Part shown: positions 7,602 through 16,035 of the stretch, in pieces
How positions within the stretch are numbered: the first letter of the stretch is position 1
Layout of the letters: every line of letters starts with the position of its first letter
Source of the DNA: Clostridia bacterium
GTDB lineage: Bacteria > Bacillota > Clostridia > Oscillospirales > Acutalibacteraceae
Direction: 5' to 3'
Length of the DNA: 39,520 bases
Assembly (NCBI GenBank): GCA_017395425.1
Contig: JAFPUM010000033.1
Coordinates: 1 to 39,520, forward strand
Position numbers and translations under genes: made by a program
Notes under the pieces: generated by a model
Database searches by the model: none
What the model was told of the DNA's origin: nothing
The model's input: the letters and a program-made list of their open reading frames with translations, nothing else

Positions 7602-8162
7602 ATGGAGGACAACGCCATTATTCAATTGTACTGGGCGCGGGATGAGGGCGCCATTGCCGCAAGCGAGAAAAAATACGGCGGCTACTGCGGCGCGATTGCG
7701 CGGAACATCGTGGGGGACCGTCAGACCGCGGAGGAATGTGTGAATGACACATGGCTCCGGGCGTGGGATACCATGCCGCCTCAGAAGCCCTCGAAGCTGG
7801 CAGCGTTTCTGGGACGGATTACGCGGAATCTGTCCTTTGACCGCTACCGGCAGTCCCATGCGGACAGGCGGGGAAACGGCGTGTTTGGCGAGGTGCTGGA
7901 CGAACTGGCGGAGTGCGTTTCGGGGGATGAGGGTCCCGAAACGGAATGGGAGCGCCGGGAACTGGCGGAAGCCATCGACGGTTTTCTGCGGCAACTGCCG
8001 AAGGACAGGCGCCGGCTGTTTGTGCGGCGCTACTGGTACGGCGAACGGGTGAGCGATATCGCGGCGGAATGCGGCATGACGTCCAGCGCGGTTTCCACGG
8101 CACTGGGCAGAATGCGGGACAGTCTGCGGCGATACCTGTCGGAAAGGGGATTTGCGTTGTGA
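7602..8162 (+). CDS. ECF-type RNA polymerase sigma-70 factor
   Basis: 186 residues with the two-domain ECF layout. Region 2 (about residues 10-75) contains ECVNDTWLRAWDTMP and the promoter-melting segment FLGRITRNLSFDRYRQ. Region 4 (about 125-180) contains LPKDRRRLFVRRYWYGERVSDIAAECGMTSSAVSTALGRMRDSLR, a helix-turn-helix reading the -35 box (shown here only to locate it). It directs RNA polymerase to a small regulon when freed from its anti-sigma. The ATG at 7602 follows AGGAGG (7588-7593). Its stop overlaps the next start by four bases, so the pair is translationally coupled. Confidence 0.93.
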   Translation: MEDNAIIQLYWARDEGAIAASEKKYGGYCGAIARNIVGDRQTAEECVNDTWLRAWDTMPPQKPSKLAAFLGRITRNLSFDRYRQSHADRRGNGVFGEVLDELAECVSGDEGPETEWERRELAEAIDGFLRQLPKDRRRLFVRRYWYGERVSDIAAECGMTSSAVSTALGRMRDSLRRYLSERGFAL

Positions 8163-9058
8163 CAAGGGAAGAATTGTTTGATGTTCTGGGCGACATGGAT
8201 GATACATTTATCATGGAAGCGCGGAAAGGAACGGTTTATCACGCGCCGATGAGGAACATGCTGCGCGGTGTGGCTGCTGCGTGCGCGCTGGTGCTGGTGA
8301 GCGTAGGCGCGGTATGGGGCATACGGACGTGGAGCGGAACAGGCTCGGACGCGGTGGGAACCGACACGCTGCCCCTGTTATCGTGGAAGGGCAACACGGG
8401 AGAATTTGTCACGCGACCGGTCGTGACGTATGGCGGCGCGTATTATGAGATTCTCAATATGGGCGATAAAGCGTCGCCGAACCGGTACGGCCTGCCCGAC
8501 AAACTCACATCAGATATGGTGGGCGAACAGATCGCGGAGGTGCGTGCCGACAGCGGCGACGTCTTCACGCTCTATCAATATACGGCATACGCGGACGTGA
8601 ATCAGATGGCGGTGTATATAGCCTCCCGCGACGGAGCAGGAGAGAAAGGGAAAAAGACCTATTCCTTTGCGCTGTTCTGCAATTATCTCCGGGAGAACAC
8701 GGCTTTATACGATACCGCGCAAAAGATGTTCGGCATCATCGGCGTGTACGGCGCGGACGACATCACCCGCGTGGAAATCGGGGACAGCGTGCTGGATTCA
8801 CGGGAGGACATCGCGCGCTTCTATGACCTGCTCTGTACGTCCGACGCGATGGGGGAGGACGGCTATCAGGACAACGTCTTTTTCAAGATGTCCGAGAAGC
8901 AGCAGCAGGCATTGAGCATCGAACTCGCGGATACCGCTATGGAGGTGTGCATTACGACGAAACACGGCTTCCGTGCCTGCGGTCTGACCTATGAGCCGAA
9001 GATTCAGTATGTGGGCTGGGCGTGCAATCATTACCGGCTGTCGGAACCGCTGGTGTAA
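8159..9058 (+). CDS. Probable membrane anti-sigma factor
   Basis: 299 residues read from a GTG at 8159 that overlaps the sigma stop (GTGA), with AAAGGGG just upstream. A short acidic N-terminal part (about 1-38, TREELFDVLGDMDDTFIMEA) would face the cytoplasm and could hold the sigma factor. One membrane helix follows (MLRGVAAACALVLVSVGAVWGI, about 39-60), then an outer domain of about 240 residues I do not recognise. No zinc-binding HxxxCxxC motif is present, so it is not a ZAS-type anti-sigma. The assignment rests on position and topology. The outer domain presumably senses an envelope signal. Confidence 0.7.
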   Translation: MTREELFDVLGDMDDTFIMEARKGTVYHAPMRNMLRGVAAACALVLVSVGAVWGIRTWSGTGSDAVGTDTLPLLSWKGNTGEFVTRPVVTYGGAYYEILNMGDKASPNRYGLPDKLTSDMVGEQIAEVRADSGDVFTLYQYTAYADVNQMAVYIASRDGAGEKGKKTYSFALFCNYLRENTALYDTAQKMFGIIGVYGADDITRVEIGDSVLDSREDIARFYDLLCTSDAMGEDGYQDNVFFKMSEKQQQALSIELADTAMEVCITTKHGFRACGLTYEPKIQYVGWACNHYRLSEPLV

Positions 9059-9106
9059 GTTTTTTGCGTGGGCGTTTTTTTATATGTGATAAAAATTCGT
9101 ATTCGG

Positions 9107-9135
9107 TTGACTTTGCGGCAAACAGGTGATATAAT
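9107..9135 (+). promoter_or_regulatory. Sigma-A-type promoter for the LRR-Ig protein
   Basis: TTGACT (9107-9112), 17 bases, TATAAT (9130-9135). It leaves a leader of about 170 bases before the start at 9312. Confidence 0.85.
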
Positions 9136-9220
9136 CAAACCATAGTATAAAGGCGGGGGTACGAAGATACGACCTTGTGTCAGGAAGGAAGGTGAGATAT
9201 TCGGCGGCGTTGCCGTACAA

Positions 9221-9258
9221 CAGTATACCGCATGTTGTTGTTATTGCGGGATATACTG
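9221..9258 (+). other. Hairpin in the leader of the LRR-Ig gene
   Basis: CAGTATA and CCGCA (9221-9232) pair with TGCGG (9245-9249) and TATACTG (9252-9258) with only a two-base bulge. No T run follows, so it is more likely an mRNA stabiliser or regulator than a terminator. Confidence 0.6.
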
Positions 9259-9311
9259 CAATCGTCCTAAAGTATCCAAACATACTATGAAAAGAGGCTG
9301 ATGGAATCCCT

Positions 9312-12300
9312 ATGAAGAAGAAACTGTTATCGGCATTGCTCATCGCGGCGCTGACGGTGTTCACGGCACAGTTCGTGCCGGCGGAATTCCCGGCGGTCAG
9401 CGCGGCAACCACCACCACCGAGGACGGTTTTGTGCTGGAGGATCAGTACACGCTGGTGGGTTACAACGGCAGTGCCACGGAAATCACGGTTCCGGACGGC
9501 GTGACCGCCATCGGCAGATATGCCTTCAACAACAAAAGCAATCTTGCGAAAATTACCGTTCCCGATAGTGTGGTAAGTATCGGCGAAGGCGCGTTCCAGA
9601 ACTGCACCTCGCTTTCGGAAATTTCGCTGCCCGAATCGCTGACCAGCATCGGCAGCTACGCCTTCCGCAACTGCCAGAACCTCAAAACCCTGACGCTGCC
9701 CGATTCGCTGGTATCGTCGGGCGTGCAGGTATTTGACCAGTGCCACCATCTGACGGATCTCACCTTCGGCAGCTCCTACCGTACCACGCTGACCTATGAG
9801 ATGTTCAGCAACTGCGAACGGCTCATGAACGTCAACGTCAGCGAAAACAACCCCGCCTATTCCAGTATCGAGGGCGTACTGTTCAACAAGCAGGCAACCC
9901 GTCTGATTTTCTACCCCCGCGGCAGGACGGAATATGCCTACACGCTGCCCCAGACGGTCAAGAGCGTGCGTACCTATGCCTTTGCCGACGCGACCAGTCT
10001 CGCGGTGGTCAATTTCGACAGCGCGCTGGAAACCATTGATGTCGGCGCGTTCAGCGGCTGTACCGAACTGACCGAGATTGTCATTCCGGATTCCGTCGTG
10101 ACCATCGGCAACCGTGCCTTCTACGGCTGTAAAAAAGCCGAAGACCTGACGCTGGGACAGTCGGTGGAAGTCATCGGCGAACGGGCGTTCTATGAATGCT
10201 CGCTGCTCACCAGCCTGAACTTCCCGGATTCGGTCATCACCATCGGCGAACGTGCCTTTGACGGCTGCGCCAATGTGTCGCGGCTGAATTTCGGACAGTC
10301 GGTGGAGACCATCGGCGCCCGCGCCTTCCAGAATATGAAGTCGCTCAAGAAGCTGAACCTTTCTCCCTCGCTGGTGACACTGGGCGAAGGCGTGTTTGCG
10401 GGCTGCTCCGGTCTGACCAGTGTGACGCTGCCCGATACGCTTGTCACCATCGGCAACTCCGCGTTTGAAAGCTGCGAGAACCTGCCCGCCATCACCATTC
10501 CGGGCAGCGTGGTATCCATCGGCGAATATGCTTTCTATAAGAATTACAAGCTCAAGAGCATCGAACTCCCCGCTTCCGTGACGACGCTGGGCAAGCAGGC
10601 ATTTTACAATTGCTCCGCGCTGGAGACCGCCGTACTGCCGACGCGTCTCAAGGTGCTTCAGAATAGTACATTTGAGTACTGCGGCAGTCTGACCACGGTG
10701 ACAATGCCCGAAACACTCGTGGAAATCCAGTCCTATGCCTTCCACGAATGCCGCCTGCTCAATCATGTCACCCTTCCCGGCACATTGACCTCCATCGGCG
10801 AAAGTGCCTTCAACGGCTGCCGTGCGCTGGAGAGCATCACGATTCCCGAAGGCGTGACATCCATTGGCTACGGCGCGTTCAGCACCTGCGAAGCGCTGGC
10901 GGAGGTAGAATTCCCCGAAGAATCGCTGACCTCCATCGGCGGCTACGCATTCGATTACTGCAAGAGCCTGACATCCGTGGCGATTCCCGACAGCGTGACG
11001 GAACTGGGCAGCGGCGTGCTGCGCAACTGTACCGCACTGCGCGAAGCGGTTCTGCCGTCCCAGATTACGAGCATTCCGAACGAGATGTTCTGGAATGACG
11101 AAGCCCTTACCGGCATCGAGATTCCCGAGACGGTTGTCACCATTGGCAGCTCTGCCTTCCGCGCCTGCAAGACGATGACCGAAGTGACGGTTCCCGCGGC
11201 GGTGGAAAGCATCGGCAGCAACGCATTCTACGAATGCGTCAAGATGACCGCGGTGTCCCTGCCGGATTCGCTGATTGCCATCAACAGTGAGGCGTTTGCG
11301 TACTGCTCGCTGCTCGACAATGTGACCATTCCCGAGAGCGTCACCACGCTTGGCAGCAGTGCCTTCCGCGGTTGTGCCGCACTGAAAGCGATCCGCGTTC
11401 CCGCCGCGATTACGAAACTCAATGACAGAATGTTCCAAGATTGCTCCCATCTGAAGGACGTGACCCTGCCCGATACCATGACCGCCATCGGCGATTATGC
11501 CTTTACGAGCTGCGTCGCGCTGGCGCATCTGGACATTCCCGAATCAGTGCAGCGCATCGGCGACGGACTGTTCTGGAACTGCCCCGCCATGATCGAGCAG
11601 GAGATTCCCGATACCGTCGTGGAACTGGGCGGCAATACCTTCCGCGACTGCGTGTCGCTCCAGAGTGCCTCGCTTCCGGCGAAGCTCCTCTTCGTACCGT
11701 ATGAAACCTTCCGTGGCTGTACCGCGCTGACCGACGTGGTTCTGCCCGAGGAACCGGACTATATCGGCGACCGTGCGTTCCTGGAATGCCGTTCGCTGCC
11801 GGGCATCACCATTCCCGCGTCGGTCAAGAGCATCCGGGACGGCGCCTTCCAGACCTGCGATATGATGACCGGCGTGATCATTCCCCACGGTGTGGAAAGC
11901 ATTGGCAGCAATGCCTTCAGCGGCTGTCTGCGTCTGACGGGAATTGTCATTCCCAACACCGTCACCTCCACCGGCTGGAGCATCTTCTACTACTGCGCCG
12001 ACACCTGCGACGTGTTCTTTGAAGGCACCGAGGAAGAATGGAACAATTTCGCGGCGAACCGGGCGCCCTTCAATACCAACGTAACCCTGTACTTCAACGC
12101 GACCATGCCCACGATGGCGATTACCGCACAGCCGGAAAACGCCAAGGGCGAGGACGGCGATAAGGTGCGCTTCACCGTCACGGCGGAAGGCGTGGAACTC
12201 AGCTACCGCTGGCAGCTTTCGGACGACGGCGGCATGACATGGCGCAACAGTTCCGGCAGAGAAGCAGCCTATACCACCACCCTCAGCGCAAAGAATGACG

Positions 12301-14045
12301 GCAGATATGTCCGCTGCGTCGTGACGGACAAATACGGTCATAAGCAGATCAGCGAGACCGCTTATATGCGTCTGGCAGCTTCCGTGGTTGCCATCACCGG
12401 GCAGCCTGTGGACTGCGCGGTCAAGATCGGACAGCCCGTGAGCTTCACCGTCACGGCGGAAGGCAAGGGACTGACCTACCTCTGGCAGCTTTCGGACGAC
12501 AAGGGCGAAGAGTGGCGCGACAGCTCCGGCAAGACTGCGACCTATGCCACGACCCTGACTGAGAAGAATAACGGCAGATATGTGCGCTGTGTTGTCACCG
12601 ACAGCTACGGCGACGAAGTGATTTCCGACCCCGCCGTCATGACGGAACTCGCAGCCTGTGTGACGAAACAGCCCGTGAGCGTCATCGTGGGCAGCGGAGA
12701 GAAGGCGGAATTCAGCGTCGAAGCACGCGGCGAAGAACTGACCTATCAGTGGCAGCTTTCCGACGATATGGGCGAGACGTGGCGCAACAGCTCCACCAGG
12801 ATCGCGACCTACTCCGCGACCGTTACCGAAGCCAACAACGGACGCTATGTCCGCTGTGTCGTGACCGACAAGAAGGGCAACACGGACATTTCGGACGAAG
12901 CCTCCATGACCCTCTCGATGCTGAAGATTCTGGCGAATCCCGCCAATGTCACCGCCGAAAAGGGCAAGATTGCCAGCTTTACGGTCGTAGCGGCAGGCGA
13001 GGGCTTGAAGTATCAGTGGCAGCTCTCCGACGATGAGGGACAGAACTGGCGCAACAGCAAGACGAAGGAAATGTTCTACCGCGCACTGCTGACCGAGACC
13101 AATGACGGACGCTGGGTGCGCTGCGTTGTCACCAATAAGGACGGCGTCAGCCAGATTACGTCGCCCGCCAGCATGAAGCTCGCGGAAGGACAGTCGCCTG
13201 TGGTGAATGAAGGACCCTCCATCACAAAGCAGCCTGCCGACCAGACCGGTGACATCGGCACGCTGGTGAAGTTCAATGTGACCGCGACCGGCGACGGTCT
13301 GACCTATCAGTGGCAGCTTTCGGACGACGAAGGCGTGTCATGGCGCAACAGCTCCAATAAGACTGCCGAGTATGCCACCACCCTGAGCAATGCCAACAAC
13401 GGCAGATATGTCCGCTGCGTTGTCACCGACAAGAACGGCAAGTCGGTCAATTCCGCAGCCGCTTCCATGAAGGTAGGGGCGAGCCAGGTTCAGTCGCCTG
13501 TCATTACCCAGCAGCCCACCGACCAGACCGGTGAAATCGGCGAACTGGTGAAGTTCAACGTCACGGCAACCGGTGACAGTGTGACCTATCAGTGGCAGCT
13601 TTCGGACGATCAGGGCAAGAACTGGCGCAACAGCTCCAATAAGACCGCCGAGTACGCCACCACCCTGAGCGACGCCAATAACGGACGCTATGTCCGCTGC
13701 GTTGTCACCGACAAGAACGGACAGTCAGTCAATTCCGCCCCGGCTTCCATGAAGGTGGTTTCTCCGCAGGGCAGCCAGCTTGCCATCACGAAGCAGCCCG
13801 CCAACCAGACCGGCGCGATCGGCACACTGGTGAAGTTCAGCGTGACCGCGACGGGTGAAGGACTGACCTATCAGTGGCAGCTCTCCGACGATCAGGGACA
13901 GAACTGGCGCAACAGCTCCAACCAGACCGCCGAATATTCGACCACCCTCAGCGACAAGAACAACGGCAGATATGTCCGCTGCATTGTCACCGACAAGAAC
14001 GGACAGTCGGTCAATTCCGCCCCCGCTTCCATGAAGGTGCAGTAA
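9312..14045 (+). CDS. Secreted BspA-like LRR protein with seven Ig-like repeats
   Basis: 1577 residues. A signal peptide (about 1-32, cleavage near VSAA) is followed by about 37 leucine-rich repeats of 23 residues (BspA/LRR_5 type, unit resembling LPDSVTSIGDYAFxxCxxL), about residues 45-915. Residues 932-1577 hold seven Ig-like repeats of about 92 residues, each with a WQLSDD core and a GRYVRCVVTD strand. Ig repeats 5 to 7 are nearly identical, a sign of recent duplication or gene conversion. There is no LPXTG, dockerin, SLH or C-terminal membrane helix, so the protein is either released or held by unknown contacts. BspA relatives bind host or bacterial surfaces. The ATG at 9312 has only a weak site (AAGAGG) 13 bases upstream; a four-codon ORF (9301-9315) overlaps it. 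Confidence 0.9.
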   Translation: MKKKLLSALLIAALTVFTAQFVPAEFPAVSAATTTTEDGFVLEDQYTLVGYNGSATEITVPDGVTAIGRYAFNNKSNLAKITVPDSVVSIGEGAFQNCTSLSEISLPESLTSIGSYAFRNCQNLKTLTLPDSLVSSGVQVFDQCHHLTDLTFGSSYRTTLTYEMFSNCERLMNVNVSENNPAYSSIEGVLFNKQATRLIFYPRGRTEYAYTLPQTVKSVRTYAFADATSLAVVNFDSALETIDVGAFSGCTELTEIVIPDSVVTIGNRAFYGCKKAEDLTLGQSVEVIGERAFYECSLLTSLNFPDSVITIGERAFDGCANVSRLNFGQSVETIGARAFQNMKSLKKLNLSPSLVTLGEGVFAGCSGLTSVTLPDTLVTIGNSAFESCENLPAITIPGSVVSIGEYAFYKNYKLKSIELPASVTTLGKQAFYNCSALETAVLPTRLKVLQNSTFEYCGSLTTVTMPETLVEIQSYAFHECRLLNHVTLPGTLTSIGESAFNGCRALESITIPEGVTSIGYGAFSTCEALAEVEFPEESLTSIGGYAFDYCKSLTSVAIPDSVTELGSGVLRNCTALREAVLPSQITSIPNEMFWNDEALTGIEIPETVVTIGSSAFRACKTMTEVTVPAAVESIGSNAFYECVKMTAVSLPDSLIAINSEAFAYCSLLDNVTIPESVTTLGSSAFRGCAALKAIRVPAAITKLNDRMFQDCSHLKDVTLPDTMTAIGDYAFTSCVALAHLDIPESVQRIGDGLFWNCPAMIEQEIPDTVVELGGNTFRDCVSLQSASLPAKLLFVPYETFRGCTALTDVVLPEEPDYIGDRAFLECRSLPGITIPASVKSIRDGAFQTCDMMTGVIIPHGVESIGSNAFSGCLRLTGIVIPNTVTSTGWSIFYYCADTCDVFFEGTEEEWNNFAANRAPFNTNVTLYFNATMPTMAITAQPENAKGEDGDKVRFTVTAEGVELSYRWQLSDDGGMTWRNSSGREAAYTTTLSAKNDGRYVRCVVTDKYGHKQISETAYMRLAASVVAITGQPVDCAVKIGQPVSFTVTAEGKGLTYLWQLSDDKGEEWRDSSGKTATYATTLTEKNNGRYVRCVVTDSYGDEVISDPAVMTELAACVTKQPVSVIVGSGEKAEFSVEARGEELTYQWQLSDDMGETWRNSSTRIATYSATVTEANNGRYVRCVVTDKKGNTDISDEASMTLSMLKILANPANVTAEKGKIASFTVVAAGEGLKYQWQLSDDEGQNWRNSKTKEMFYRALLTETNDGRWVRCVVTNKDGVSQITSPASMKLAEGQSPVVNEGPSITKQPADQTGDIGTLVKFNVTATGDGLTYQWQLSDDEGVSWRNSSNKTAEYATTLSNANNGRYVRCVVTDKNGKSVNSAAASMKVGASQVQSPVITQQPTDQTGEIGELVKFNVTATGDSVTYQWQLSDDQGKNWRNSSNKTAEYATTLSDANNGRYVRCVVTDKNGQSVNSAPASMKVVSPQGSQLAITKQPANQTGAIGTLVKFSVTATGEGLTYQWQLSDDQGQNWRNSSNQTAEYSTTLSDKNNGRYVRCIVTDKNGQSVNSAPASMKVQ

Positions 14046-14096
14046 GTGGTAAGCCATAAGCCGTTCCCCCGGGAATGGCAGGATACGTGATTGAGT

Positions 14097-14157
14097 AAAA
14101 TCCCCCGCGGTGCGCAGGTGTTTTATGAAAAAATCTGCAAGCCGCGGGGGATTTTTG
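14097..14157 (+). terminator. Rho-independent terminator of the LRR-Ig gene
   Basis: AAAATCCCCCGCGG (14097-14110) pairs with CCGCGGGGGATTTT (14142-14155), ending in T. A second hairpin, GCCGTTCCC/GGGAATGGC (14060-14079), precedes it. Confidence 0.85.
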
Positions 14158-14468
14158 TATCTTTGCGGCGAAAAAATTGTGTCCGCGCGGCGAAGCACGC
14201 GCAAATCAAGAGGCAGTGGGACAACCATGGCAGAACCCAACGGGTGAAGTGCGCGGGCGGCGGAAGCCGTATTCGCCCCGGACGCGGGCAACAAGGCAAA
14301 AGCCCGGACGCGAGGGATATCCTTTCCCTATCCGATTGCCCCGGAACGTCCCATACAGCCAGCCTTATCCAGCCGCGCCCCCGCGCCGGATTTGGTTGAT
14401 CGGATACCCGGCAGACAAGCGATAGAGGGTGCCTTCTCTGTATGCGCCTGTCCTTTCAAAAAAAAAAC
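14158..14468. other. GC-rich intergenic stretch with no supported gene
   Basis: About 310 bases of GC-rich sequence. Short open frames exist on the plus strand (for example 14177-14425), but they lack a ribosome site, consist of Arg/Pro-rich low-complexity text and match no family I know. It may be decayed coding DNA. Confidence 0.5.
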
Positions 14469-14531
14469 TTGACAAACGCAAAATCATGTGGCATTATATT
14501 TAGCAACTAAACTTAGCTGCTAAATATAATG
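14469..14531 (+). promoter_or_regulatory. Promoter with MarR palindromic operator
   Basis: TTGACA (14469-14474), 17 bases, CATTAT (14492-14497). Perfect 14-base inverted arms CATTATATTTAGCA (14492-14505) and TGCTAAATATAATG (14518-14531) cover the -10 and the start of transcription. Inside are two MarR-like boxes, TTAGCAACTAA and TTAGCTGCTAA. A bound MarR dimer would block its own promoter. Confidence 0.85.
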
Positions 14532-14547
14532 TGATGGAGGTGATTTC

Positions 14548-14988
14548 ATGGAATCCTGCGAGTTGCTTACCAAAGTATATCGACTCATCAATCTTTATAA
14601 CGCCAAGGCGAAAAAGCCCCATACATATACGGGCGGATTGGTACTTTATCCCGCACAGTCCCACATGGTCGAGATTATCGGCGATAACGAAAGCATTACC
14701 GTCACCCGCATTGCCGAGGAGTACATGATTACTAAAGGCGCTGTCTCTCAGATTCTCAGCTTTCTCGACGAAAAGGGTCTGATTGTCAGGAAGCCTTCCG
14801 AAAAAGGCGGTCGTACCACCGAACTGTACCTGAGCGAAAAAGGCAAACGCATTCTCGCCGAACATCGCGAAATGCACCGCCCGATGACCGAGCAGGTCAC
14901 AGCGCTTACCTCACAGCTTTCTCCCGATAGCTTAGCCGTTCTGGAACAGATGGCAGATATCATCGAAGAAAATATACGCACGCTTTAG
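14548..14988 (+). CDS. MarR-family transcriptional regulator
   Basis: 146 residues with a winged helix in the middle: ITVTRIAEEYMITKGAVSQI as helix-turn-helix, then LDEKGLIVRK and the wing PSEKGGRTTELYLSEKG. Helices at both ends form the dimer. It probably represses its own operon through the palindrome at 14492-14531, releasing on binding a small ligand or on oxidation. The ATG at 14548 follows GGAGGTGAT. The hydrolase gene starts 15 bases after the stop, making it the likely regulated partner. Confidence 0.93.
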   Translation: MESCELLTKVYRLINLYNAKAKKPHTYTGGLVLYPAQSHMVEIIGDNESITVTRIAEEYMITKGAVSQILSFLDEKGLIVRKPSEKGGRTTELYLSEKGKRILAEHREMHRPMTEQVTALTSQLSPDSLAVLEQMADIIEENIRTL

Positions 14989-15003
14989 AAAGGACTTGAT
15001 TAC

Positions 15004-15798
15004 ATGACGTTTGAAACATTAGGCAATCCATCCAATCCCGCTGTTCTGCTGATTCACGGAATGCTCAGCAGTGGGCATGACTGTGAGCCGTTCGGCAAAT
15101 ACCTTGCCGACGAGTATTACGTCATCATGCCGACACTTGACGGTCACGGTCATGACGGCACCGACCTTTTGACGGTGGAAGAGGAAGCCAGAAAACTCAC
15201 TGCCTATCTGAAAGAAAACGGTATCCAATCCCTCGCGCTGGTTCAGGGCAGTTCGATGGGCGCGGAAGTTGCGCTGGCAGTCACCAAACAGTGTGAGACC
15301 GACGGCATTCCCGTCACGTGCAGTTTCTTTGACGGCGGACCCTTCTTCCACTTCAATCCCTTCTTCCGTCACATAATGTACAAGAAATTCAGCAGTCTGG
15401 TGAAGGTGTTCGATACCGATGATCCCGATGAGGCATACCGGAATATCATGAACAATCCTTTTGTGAAATTCGTCGCGAAGGACAAAATCAGCCAATACGA
15501 AGGGATTATCAAGTCAATAGCGCGGGAACGCCGCACTTTCTCCAAAAAGACCGTCAGGAATATGGTTACAATCTGCTATAAATGTGACCCGCCTTCCTTT
15601 CCGGTGGAAGCGCAGAAGCGCTTTGTCTTCTTTTTCTCGGACGAGGAACCTGCCCGTGATTCCCGTCCCCGCCTGATGAAGTGCTACCCTCACGCCGCCT
15701 TTGAGGACATTCACGGCTATGGTCATTGCAGCTATCAGGCCACCCTCCCCGAAGCATATGTACAGAAGCTCAAAAAAGCCATTCGGGAAAGAATGTGA
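15004..15798 (+). CDS. Alpha/beta hydrolase
   Basis: 264 residues of the alpha/beta-hydrolase fold. LLIHGMLSSG (about 16-25) carries the oxyanion HG motif, the nucleophile elbow reads GSSMG with Ser84, and the catalytic His is probably His241 in GYGHCSY. The acid residue is not certain. A cap region lies between the elbow and the histidine (about 110-190, with many Lys/Phe). It is an esterase, lipase or similar cytoplasmic hydrolase; the substrate cannot be told. It is the second gene of the MarR operon, which suggests it acts on the compound, or the class of compound, that the regulator senses. AAAGGA precedes the ATG. Confidence 0.85.
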   Translation: MTFETLGNPSNPAVLLIHGMLSSGHDCEPFGKYLADEYYVIMPTLDGHGHDGTDLLTVEEEARKLTAYLKENGIQSLALVQGSSMGAEVALAVTKQCETDGIPVTCSFFDGGPFFHFNPFFRHIMYKKFSSLVKVFDTDDPDEAYRNIMNNPFVKFVAKDKISQYEGIIKSIARERRTFSKKTVRNMVTICYKCDPPSFPVEAQKRFVFFFSDEEPARDSRPRLMKCYPHAAFEDIHGYGHCSYQATLPEAYVQKLKKAIRERM

Positions 15799-15859
15799 TC
15801 GTTTCATCCATTAATCCGGCTGCGGCTGATTGACGTACCCCCATTTTGATATTTCCCTC

Positions 15860-15888
15860 TTGCTAAAACGGCGAAAAACATGTATAAT
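15860..15888 (+). promoter_or_regulatory. Sigma-A-type promoter for trkA-trkH
   Basis: TTGCTA (15860-15865), 17 bases, TATAAT (15883-15888). The transcript would begin near 15895 and carry the palindromic element at 15908-16008 in its leader. Confidence 0.75.
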
Positions 15889-15907
15889 GATCATCAGCGT
15901 ATGTTTT

Positions 15908-16008
15908 AGGAACTATGCAGAAATAATTGATACATTTCACTTGCCGAAACACGCAAGCATACTGTAATTTCAGGCAGAAAATGACTGATTAAATTCTGCA
16001 TAGTTCCT
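15908..16008. repeat. Palindromic repeat element, long copy
   Basis: Perfect 15-base inverted ends, AGGAACTATGCAGAA (15908-15922) and TTCTGCATAGTTCCT (15994-16008), enclose 71 bases. The right part (from GCAGAAAATGAC at 15974) matches the shorter copy at 29528-29579 with a few substitutions. It lies in the trkA leader. Confidence 0.8.
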
Positions 16009-16035
16009 TACCAACCATAAAGGAAGGAAACCGTT

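Noticed and set aside
7946-8158. Longer N-terminus for the anti-sigma factor
   Set aside because: It would overlap the sigma gene by more than 200 bases; the GTG at 8159 with four-base overlap and a ribosome site is far more likely.
9327-11528. 733-codon open frame antisense to the LRR-Ig gene
   Set aside because: It mirrors the repetitive LRR codons and has no independent support.
14177-14425. Small gene after the LRR-Ig terminator
   Set aside because: No ribosome site, low-complexity Arg/Pro-rich translation and no family resemblance.
15889-16035. c-di-AMP (ydaO) or other potassium-related riboswitch before trkA
   Set aside because: The leader is short and is explained by a palindromic repeat also found before an unrelated gene; none of the ydaO consensus is visible.
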